Source: CAYYJM01 sp964471755 (lineage in GTDB: Bacteria > Planctomycetota > Planctomycetia > Gemmatales > Gemmataceae). From it: a stretch of DNA of 8,998 nt. Location of the stretch: NCBI GenBank assembly GCA_964471755.1, contig CAYYJM010000260.1:1-8998 (forward strand), in the 5' to 3' direction. Below, one piece after another: positions 1 through 6,082 of the stretch. Both the position numbers and the translations under genes were made by a program. The first letter of the stretch is position 1; each line of letters starts with the position of its first letter. Under the pieces are notes generated by a model. It searched no databases. It was not told the DNA's origin and worked only from the letters and a program-made list of their open reading frames with translations.

Positions 1-268
1 GCACAATCTCTGCCGGCCACATGCCGTGCAGGGCATCCCAGCTGGATTGGAGGCTTACAGGGGGGGGCGAAAATGATCGCGGAGCGGCATGGGAACCTCC
101 TTCACCGCCAGTGCATCACGACCGATTAGCGGAGAGAAGGGCATGCCGAAAAGGGATACTTGTCTTTGGCCGATCCTCAAGATCGAAAACGATGAATGTC
201 CCCTTTCTTCCCCGCGAGAAACCAGGATGGCGGCCCCCGGTCAGCTTTATCCGTTGCTTCGCTGCCGT
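1..268. other. no gene recognised
   Basis: I find no supportable gene here. Open frames exist on both strands, but their translations are Arg/Pro/Ser-rich with no domain, signal peptide or convincing start. The segment lies downstream of the small membrane-protein gene that stops at 269. No strong hairpin with a T-run, and so no obvious terminator, is visible. Base composition looks less GC-rich than the genes from 857 onward, as it does up to about 800. Confidence 0.5.
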
Positions 269-611
269 CTACGCTGCCGGCGACTTCTTCCGCGTTGCCC
301 AACCGATCCCGGCACTTAAGAAACCACCAACCGCCGCAATGACAATGTGGGTGGCTGCCACACCAAGCGCTGCAGACGTATTTCCTGATGTCGGGCCCAG
401 ACTTCCTGATGAATTCAACGCCAATTGAATCTCCAAGAGATAGTATTGCCACAGCCACGTCTGCCACACAGATCGCCCATCATAGAAATGCATCGGCCAA
501 GCAATTGCCATCACGAGGAAGACGATCGTGAAACCGATCGCGAACCAAAGCCACAAACGACGTTTGTGGCGGATGCTTTTTCGTGCCGGTCATGGTGGTT
601 TGGTCGGACAT
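269..611 (-). CDS. small two-helix membrane protein, apparently frameshifted
   Basis: Product unknown. The intact part of the frame (below about 589) encodes two clear membrane segments. With one base removed from the five-A run at 577-581, the gene reads from ATG (611-609) to TAG (271-269) as 113 residues: a polar N-terminus with a basic patch (KSIRHKRR, 11-18), helix 1 at about 20-40, a Trp/Tyr-rich outer loop (48-58), helix 2 at about 79-103, and a basic tail (RKK). Positive charges at both ends suggest both termini are cytoplasmic. As the sequence stands, the ATG frame leaves the membrane frame and ends at about 480. The membrane frame alone has only a TTG (556-554), which would start inside helix 1. 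Either the gene is a pseudogene, the base is an assembly or sequencing error, or translation shifts frame. The Shine-Dalgarno is weak. I recognise no family. Confidence 0.5.
550..570. repeat. 21-bp perfect palindrome
   Basis: Two 10-base arms (GCCACAAACG and its exact reverse complement) flank a single central A. The palindrome lies inside the small membrane-protein gene, over the codons for the basic stretch just before helix 1. It could be an operator-like protein-binding site or a short hairpin. The symmetry is directly visible; the function is inferred. Confidence 0.6.
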
Positions 612-650
612 GTTTGGGCTCGAACTTTCGGTAACAAAGCCAGTGTACTG

Positions 651-750
651 GTGAGTCATGTACAGGTGCCGACACATGATTGCCAGCGCCCGCACATGAT
701 TACGTCGCGCCAGCACACGATGCACGCACCGACACATGATTCCTGATACT
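651..750. repeat. 20-bp-period degenerate tandem array
   Basis: Blocks starting at 671, 691, 711 and 731 each carry a version of (G/C)nCACATGATT at the same offset. GACACATGATT is identical at 671-681 and 731-741, CGCACATGATT lies at 691-701, and a decayed copy (AGCACACGATG) lies at 712-722. A weaker related block covers 651-670. The 20-base period is not a multiple of three, so this is a DNA-level repeat rather than a protein repeat. The array sits 40-140 bases upstream of the ATG of the small membrane-protein gene, so a cluster of regulator sites on one helix face (about two turns apart) is plausible. A near-palindrome, CCAGTGTACTGG (640-651), lies between array and gene. Confidence 0.5.
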
Positions 751-806
751 CGCATTACACCCCGCTTCGGTTGCCGCGTCAAGCACCAGTCAGCAACTTT
801 CGTCGA

Positions 807-844
807 ACACTTCGCCGCCAGCCTTGCGGCCGGCGGCGAAGTGT
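807..844 (-). terminator. GNRA-loop hairpin after the redox fusion gene
   Basis: A 13-base arm (807-819) is exactly complementary to 832-844. The stem continues through one G·U pair and three more pairs to a four-base loop that reads GCAA on the minus strand. On the plus strand the G·U position would be an A·C mismatch, so the structure is best formed in the minus-strand transcript. It begins 12 bases beyond the stop codon of the 857-5863 gene. No U-run follows, so it may act as a 3'-end stabiliser or a non-canonical terminator. Confidence 0.65.
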
Positions 845-856
845 GACATCACCTCG

Positions 857-3800
857 TCAATGTCCGTGGTGATGCTCGTGTTCACCACCCATGAACAGAC
901 GATGCCCCTTCTCCCCCTTCGCCACGACGTAGGCGATCAGGTCCAGGATCTCGTCACGCGACAGCTTGTCGAGCAGACCCTTGGGCATCAGCGAACTCGG
1001 CGACTTCGCCCGGCCCTCCAGGTCGGACTTCTTCAACACCAGCGGCTCCGCCTTCGCCAGCGGATTCTCGATCACCTTGATCGTGTCGCCCGTCTCCTCC
1101 AGGATCATGCCCGTCAGCGTCTTGCCCGCCTTCGTCTCGAAGATCCAGTTGACGTACTTGTCATCGATCTTCAGTGACGGCTCGATGACATGACGCAGGA
1201 TCTCCTCGGGAGCCTGCACCTTCGGATCGAGCTTGAGCAGGTCCGGGCCGAACTCCTTGCCGACGCCCTCCAGCTTGTGACACGAAACGCAACTCGCCAC
1301 GGTGAACATCGCCTTGCCGTTGGCGTACGACCGGCCCTTCAGCATCTTCACCTCGCCGGCCAGGTCGTCGTACTTCCACTCCGTCCGCGGCCGACGATCC
1401 TTGAGCAGGTCGTCCTTGATCGGCAGCGGATTCTTCGCCAGATACCCTTCCGGATCGGCCAGGTAGGCGTCGAGGTCGGCGACGACGTACAGGGCCAGAT
1501 ACATCCGCCGCCAGTGACCCGGATAGGTGCAGACGACCGGATAGACGCCCGGTTCCTTCGGCGCGACGAAGCTCAGTTTCTGCACCTCACGCGGCTGGAG
1601 CAACTGGCTCGCCAGGAGAATCTTGTCCGACTTCGGCACGAACTGCCGGGTCTGGGCGTCCGCCTGCTGACCGGTCGCCTCGGCCAGTTCGCCGACCTCC
1701 TGCAACGCTCCCGGCTTCGTGATCACCAGGTTGTGCGGCATCAGGTCGATGTTCTCGAACAGAAACTCGACCGGCTTGCCGGCCCGCGCGACGACCAGGT
1801 CCTTGTCGTACGACATCTTCTCGACGACCGTGCCGATGCGGATGACGCGGACACCGAGTTCGCCCAGCTCGGCTCGGGCCTTCTTGGCCGCGTCCGCCGG
1901 CAGCAGTGTCGCCAGGTTGTCAGCGAGATTGAGAACGTCCAGGGCCGTCGGCGTCGTCCGCTCGGCGGCCGGAACCTTGCGGATCGCGGCGAGCAGCGAT
2001 TCAAGCAGCGGCCCGGCCTGGGCCGCATCCCAGAAGCGACGCGGAATCCGCTGCAAGGCCCGAACCGCATCGGCCCGGTCAGCGTCGTTTCTGGTCAGCT
2101 CGGCCAGGGTGCGGAACGTCTTCGTCTCCTGGCCACGAACGGCCGTCAGGGCGTTCATCGCCGCCCGGCGAATGAGCCGCTCGGCCCCCTCGCCGCCGAC
2201 CTCGATCTTGACCGACACCGCCGGCGCTGGCTGGCCCCTGCGCTCGAAGAGGACCGTCTTGTGATCGCCGGCCAGCACCTGGAGCGTGAAGCCGGCCAGC
2301 CGCTGGCCCAGAGCCGCATCCGTCCGGTTGTAGATGACGATGGCATCGATCGGCTGCTCGGAGCCGAGATCGACCTCCCACCACGGTTGCGGCGTATTCT
2401 CGGCCGTGTGCGTCTGGCCACCCGCGCCGAAACTACCGGCCTTGTTACCGTCGATACCTCGGCTGGCGGGACCATTGTGAGCGGTACTGCTCTGCGACGC
2501 CTTGCCCTTCCGGGCCAGGTTCTGCTTGTCGTGGTAGACCTCGACCTCGGCGAGGGTCAACGTCCGGGCACGACCCGGAAGCTCGATGCGGACGTAGCGG
2601 CCGCTGACGCCCTTGCTGCTGGGAGCCTTGACCTCGGTGAGCAGCGCCTCGATCTTCGGATACAGAGCCGCTCGCTGATTCGGGTCAGCGATCATCGGTA
2701 CGGCATTGACCAGGTCACGCAGGCTGCTCGGCGTCTTCGCAGCGAGTGTCCACGCCCTGTCAGTCGAACCGTCGATGTTGACCAGCGCGACGTAGCCGAT
2801 CTGACGGATGACCGGCTGGCGCGAGGCCAGGGCGAGTTTCTCCAGATCGGCCCGGAACGTGGCCAACTCGGCCGCCGGTCGGCCGCTCATCAGCCGGATC
2901 AGATCGAACAGCGTCTGCTCGTCGCGGTTCTCCGTCCGATTGTCGATCCGCTCGATGGCTTCGAGCAGGACGTGCAGTTCGGGCTTCTTCTCGTCACGGG
3001 CCAGGGAACGCAGGGCCTCGCGGCGCATCTCCTCGCGGATGCCGGATCGGTAGAGCAGTTCCAGGTTGACGGCCCGCGTGCGGTTCAGCATGAGCAGTTG
3101 CTCCAGCGACACGTTCCGCAGGAAGAACCGTGCCCCGGCGTCGGTCGTTACCGCGATCGGCCGGTTCGCCTTGACGGCCTCCTGCCAGATCGGATCGAGC
3201 GTTCGCCGCGTCTCGTTCTGGATCAGTTCCAGGTACGCATCCTGTGGCTGTTCCTGCGCGACGAGGACGACCTCGATGGCCTCGGGCACGGTGAGGAAAC
3301 TCGCCGCTCGCACCGCCTCCAGGCGGACGCGCGGACTCGGGTCGGCCGCCAGAGCGACGAGCCGCTTCAGGGCGTCCGGCACGCGGTCGAGCCAGTAGCA
3401 GAGAACGCGCGTCGCCGCCGCCCGGGCGCGGAAATCCTTCGACGCCAGCACCCGGCCGAGCAGGTCGGCATCGACGACGTTGTGGTACTGATGGACCCAG
3501 AGCGCCTCGAGCCGATGATGCTCGAAGTTCGGGTCCTTCGGATCGAGAGCCGCCTCCCATTTCTTGACGGCGGCGATCACGTCGGCGGACTTCCGGCCGC
3601 CCAGTTCGACCTTCGCCCGGTAGCGGACGCGGTCCTCCGGCTCCTTGAGCAGGTCGAGCAGTTTCTCGATCGGCTCGCCAGCGATCGTCTTCGGCGTGAG
3701 GAGTTTGCTGCCCTCGTGGGTGACCCGGTAGATTCGGCCGTGCGTCTTGTCACGGCTCGGGTCGCGGATGGCGTGTTGCAGATGGCCGATGATCGGGTTC

Positions 3801-5863
3801 TGCCAGTCGATGAACCAGATGGCTCCGTCCGGGCCGATCTTGACATCGGTCGGCCGGAAGTTCGGGTCGCTCGACGACAGGATCGGTTCCTGCACCTCGC
3901 CGACGAACGAGCCGCCCTTGTCACTGAGGCGGTAGCGGCCGATGCCCTGGAAGCCGATCACATTGGGCACCAGCACGTCGCCCTGCATCTCGGCGGGGAA
4001 GTGCCGGCTCGACAGGGTTTCCATGCCGGGGCACGGTCGCGGATGCTTGCCCCAGACCTGCGGCGGCGTTCGGTGCTTGGCTGGGAAGGCGAGATGGCCG
4101 GAGAACAACGCGGCGTCGTAGGGATTGGCTCCGGTGCCGTCGATGACGATGTCCTGACCCCAGCGGCTGAAGACGTGGCCATGCGGGTTGGCGAACCCGT
4201 GCGTGACGTAGATGTCGATCTTCTGCGTCCGCGGTTCGTAGCGGAAGACAGCTCCGTTGGCGACCCGCTGTGGCGCGCCATACGCCGTCTCGATCTGGCT
4301 GTGATGGAACGTGCCTTCCTGGAAGTAGAGCGCCCCGCCCGGATCGAGCGTGAAGCTGTTCGACGTGTGGTGCGAGTCGGCCGAGTCGAGGCCGTGCAGA
4401 ACGCGCCGCTTCACGTCGGCCTTGCCGTCGCCGTCGGTGTCCTTCAGGTAGACGAGATCCGGAGCCTGAGCGATGAGAACACCGCCATCATAGAAGCTGA
4501 AACCGGTCGGGCAGTTCAGACCATCGACAAAGACGGTCATCTTGTCGGCCTTGCCGTCCTTGTTCGTGTCTTCCAGGACGATGAGCTTGTCGTTGCGCTG
4601 GTCGCCGGGCCGCCAGCGTGGGTAGCTCGGCCAGACGGCGACCCAGAGCCGACCTTGCGGATCGAAGGCCATCTGCACCGGGTTGGCCACCTCGGGGAAC
4701 TCCTTCTCCGAGGCGAACAGGGTCACCTTCATGCCCTTGGCGACCGTCATCTGGCCGATGGCTTCCTCGCCGCCGAGGAAGATGTGCGCGCCGTTGTTCC
4801 CCTTGCCCGGCTTGTTCGTCTTGACCGGGATGTACGGTGGCACGTTGCTGTCATCGACCTTGAGGTCGCCGCCGGCGGCGCGGGCGTGGATGAGCTTGTC
4901 GCGGTTGGCGGTCATCACGTCGAGGATCTCCAGCTCGCGCTGCTGGTCCTCGTAGTTGGACTGCTTGTCGGCGTACTTCTCGAAGGCTCGGCCGCCGTAG
5001 ACGTTGTAGCCGTCGAGGACGCGGTAGCGGTTGAACCAGAAGAAGTTCTTTTCCTTGACGGCGGCGTGCAGTTTCTCCAGGGCCTCGCTCGTGAGGGCCT
5101 TCTCCGGCTTGCCGCTGAACAGGGCCTGATCGATGATCCGGGCGACGGCCTCGTTGCCCTTCTCGTTGAGGTGGACGCCGTTGATGGTCAGCAGCTCGCC
5201 CTTGCCATAGAGGGCGAGGGTCGGGTGGAACAGATCGACGAACGTGACGTTCTCGGTCTTCGCCACCTCGGCCATGGCCTTGGTGTAGAGTTCGAGCCGC
5301 TGGTTCTGATCCTTGCCATCGGGAAGATTCGGGCTCTTGTGATCCTCGAAGGCGATCGGTGAGAAGACCACCAGTCGCGGCGGTGTCTTGCCGTTGTACT
5401 TCTGCAAGAGGGTGTTCGCGATGAAATTCTTGAGGTCGGTCTTGAACTTCTCCAGACCGGCCGGGCCGGCCTGGGACTCGTTGTAGCCGAAGAAGGCGAA
5501 GACGACGTCGGCCTTCGTGTTGGTCGTCTCGAAGCGGTTGTCACGAACGCCGATCCGGGTGGTGAGCCGATTCGGTTCCGGCACCGGGGCGGAACCGGCG
5601 AGCCACTGATCGGGTGTGCCGAACGACTTGGACCGAAGCCGGAGCGTCAGTTCATCGCCGGAAAAGCCGAGTTCACGGAAGACGAGTTTGTGGGTAGGAA
5701 AGCGTGCCTGGAGGAGCGTCTCCAGCCAGCCGTCGTGCTGCATGCGGTCGGCAAGGGTGTTGCCGATGACGCAGACATGATCGCCCGGCTTGAGTTCAAA
5801 CGGAGCGGCGGGAGCCAGAGCCGTGACCAGGAGAACGGCCACGACGGCAAGCGGAAACCTCAT
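857..5863 (-). CDS. exported PVC-type dehydrogenase/cupredoxin/cytochrome c fusion protein
   Basis: A predicted exported redox enzyme of 1668 residues, substrate unknown. Domains in order: signal peptide 1-20 (ALAPAA, then PF; no lipobox Cys); SGNH-hydrolase-like domain about 27-250; propeller of the 'PVC-type membrane-bound dehydrogenase' family about 372-715, with Ca-site-like loops DTNKDGKAD (432-440) and DTDGDGKAD (475-483); HEAT-like helices about 735-1075; F5/8-type C (discoidin) domain about 1088-1222; more helices 1225-1335; azurin-like cupredoxin 1334-1462 with ligand set H1377, C1445, H1450, M1454; cytochrome-c-like heme domain about 1511-1650 with CVSCH (1525-1529) and a likely axial Met in SLMP (M1626); His-rich C-terminus. 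The ATG at 5863 is preferred over a TTG at 5893 because it starts a clean signal peptide and has AAAGGA eight bases upstream. Electron flow from propeller to copper to heme is inferred. The domain order is seen; the family names rest on recognised motifs. Confidence 0.9.
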   Translation of the reverse strand: MRFPLAVVAVLLVTALAPAAPFELKPGDHVCVIGNTLADRMQHDGWLETLLQARFPTHKLVFRELGFSGDELTLRLRSKSFGTPDQWLAGSAPVPEPNRLTTRIGVRDNRFETTNTKADVVFAFFGYNESQAGPAGLEKFKTDLKNFIANTLLQKYNGKTPPRLVVFSPIAFEDHKSPNLPDGKDQNQRLELYTKAMAEVAKTENVTFVDLFHPTLALYGKGELLTINGVHLNEKGNEAVARIIDQALFSGKPEKALTSEALEKLHAAVKEKNFFWFNRYRVLDGYNVYGGRAFEKYADKQSNYEDQQRELEILDVMTANRDKLIHARAAGGDLKVDDSNVPPYIPVKTNKPGKGNNGAHIFLGGEEAIGQMTVAKGMKVTLFASEKEFPEVANPVQMAFDPQGRLWVAVWPSYPRWRPGDQRNDKLIVLEDTNKDGKADKMTVFVDGLNCPTGFSFYDGGVLIAQAPDLVYLKDTDGDGKADVKRRVLHGLDSADSHHTSNSFTLDPGGALYFQEGTFHHSQIETAYGAPQRVANGAVFRYEPRTQKIDIYVTHGFANPHGHVFSRWGQDIVIDGTGANPYDAALFSGHLAFPAKHRTPPQVWGKHPRPCPGMETLSSRHFPAEMQGDVLVPNVIGFQGIGRYRLSDKGGSFVGEVQEPILSSSDPNFRPTDVKIGPDGAIWFIDWQNPIIGHLQHAIRDPSRDKTHGRIYRVTHEGSKLLTPKTIAGEPIEKLLDLLKEPEDRVRYRAKVELGGRKSADVIAAVKKWEAALDPKDPNFEHHRLEALWVHQYHNVVDADLLGRVLASKDFRARAAATRVLCYWLDRVPDALKRLVALAADPSPRVRLEAVRAASFLTVPEAIEVVLVAQEQPQDAYLELIQNETRRTLDPIWQEAVKANRPIAVTTDAGARFFLRNVSLEQLLMLNRTRAVNLELLYRSGIREEMRREALRSLARDEKKPELHVLLEAIERIDNRTENRDEQTLFDLIRLMSGRPAAELATFRADLEKLALASRQPVIRQIGYVALVNIDGSTDRAWTLAAKTPSSLRDLVNAVPMIADPNQRAALYPKIEALLTEVKAPSSKGVSGRYVRIELPGRARTLTLAEVEVYHDKQNLARKGKASQSSTAHNGPASRGIDGNKAGSFGAGGQTHTAENTPQPWWEVDLGSEQPIDAIVIYNRTDAALGQRLAGFTLQVLAGDHKTVLFERRGQPAPAVSVKIEVGGEGAERLIRRAAMNALTAVRGQETKTFRTLAELTRNDADRADAVRALQRIPRRFWDAAQAGPLLESLLAAIRKVPAAERTTPTALDVLNLADNLATLLPADAAKKARAELGELGVRVIRIGTVVEKMSYDKDLVVARAGKPVEFLFENIDLMPHNLVITKPGALQEVGELAEATGQQADAQTRQFVPKSDKILLASQLLQPREVQKLSFVAPKEPGVYPVVCTYPGHWRRMYLALYVVADLDAYLADPEGYLAKNPLPIKDDLLKDRRPRTEWKYDDLAGEVKMLKGRSYANGKAMFTVASCVSCHKLEGVGKEFGPDLLKLDPKVQAPEEILRHVIEPSLKIDDKYVNWIFETKAGKTLTGMILEETGDTIKVIENPLAKAEPLVLKKSDLEGRAKSPSSLMPKGLLDKLSRDEILDLIAYVVAKGEKGHRLFMGGEHEHHHGH

Positions 5864-5871
5864 GCCAGGGG

Positions 5872-5877
5872 TCCTTT
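5872..5877 (-). promoter_or_regulatory. ribosome binding site of the redox fusion gene
   Basis: AAAGGA on the minus strand, eight bases before the ATG at 5863-5861. It supports that start over the in-frame TTG thirty bases upstream. The leader between here and 5965 holds only a weak promoter-like pair (TTGCGA at 5934-5939, 17-base gap, CATCAT at 5911-5916), which I do not rely on. Confidence 0.6.
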
Positions 5878-5964
5878 CGGTGGGAACCAGCAAAGAGCGA
5901 ACGTCTGCCCATGATGGCGGAAACGAGGACGGATCGCAAGGGGCAGGGTCGGTCTGGCTTATTT

Positions 5965-6080
5965 GTTCTCCCTTTTTTGGCCTGCGGCAATTCCTTGCCG
6001 CTCTTCCTTTCTGACTCTCGCCCCAGGAAGCCAGAAAGTCAGAGCGGGGAAGAATCGCCGCAGGCCAAAAAAGTCAGAAC
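5965..6080 (-). repeat. long intergenic inverted repeat / hairpin
   Basis: A perfect 16-base inverted repeat (T6 followed by GGCCTGCGGC at 5973-5988; complement at 6057-6072) extends inward to 32-base arms (5973-6004 and 6041-6072) and outward by GTTCT/AGAAC (5965-5969, 6076-6080). On the minus-strand RNA two of the four arm differences become G·U pairs, leaving a single 2x2 internal loop. The core can form one of two exclusive 7-bp stems (CTTTCTG with CAGAAAG, or TCTGACT with AGTCAGA). It begins two bases past the aminotransferase stop and ends about 100 bases before the next start. It could be a terminator, a 3'-end stabiliser or a MITE-like repeat. No U-run follows it in the direction of transcription, so it is not a textbook intrinsic terminator. 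Confidence 0.75.
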
Positions 6081-6082
6081 GG

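Noticed and set aside
21..428. Plus-strand open frame near the window start
   Set aside because: It overlaps the better-supported membrane-protein gene on the other strand and has low-complexity Pro/Arg content without a motif or ribosome binding site.
651..750. CRISPR array
   Set aside because: Units are 20 bases in total with a degenerate core of about 11 bases, leaving no room for spacers of normal length, and no cas genes are nearby.
612..782. Minus-strand open frame extending above the small membrane-protein ATG
   Set aside because: It reads through the 20-bp-period array, whose period is not a multiple of three. The translation shows no coherent protein.
1190..5362. Plus-strand open frame of 1390 codons opposite the redox fusion gene
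   Set aside because: It is antisense to a gene with clear domains and motifs. Its translation is Arg/Leu/Asp/Val-rich with no recognisable domain. Strong GC-rich codon bias on the minus strand commonly removes stop codons from an opposing frame.
5864..5893. Extension of the redox fusion protein to a TTG start at 5893
   Set aside because: It would add ten residues before a textbook signal peptide, while the ATG at 5863 has a good Shine-Dalgarno.
5911..5939. Sigma-70-like promoter for the redox fusion gene (TTGCGA, 17 bases, CATCAT)
   Set aside because: Both boxes match the consensus only partly, and such matches are common by chance. Planctomycete promoters are also poorly defined.
5973..6072. 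Classical Rho-independent terminator of the aminotransferase gene
   Set aside because: In the direction of transcription the hairpin begins with T6 and ends with A6, the reverse of an intrinsic terminator's A-before, T-after layout. It is therefore kept as an inverted repeat with open function.
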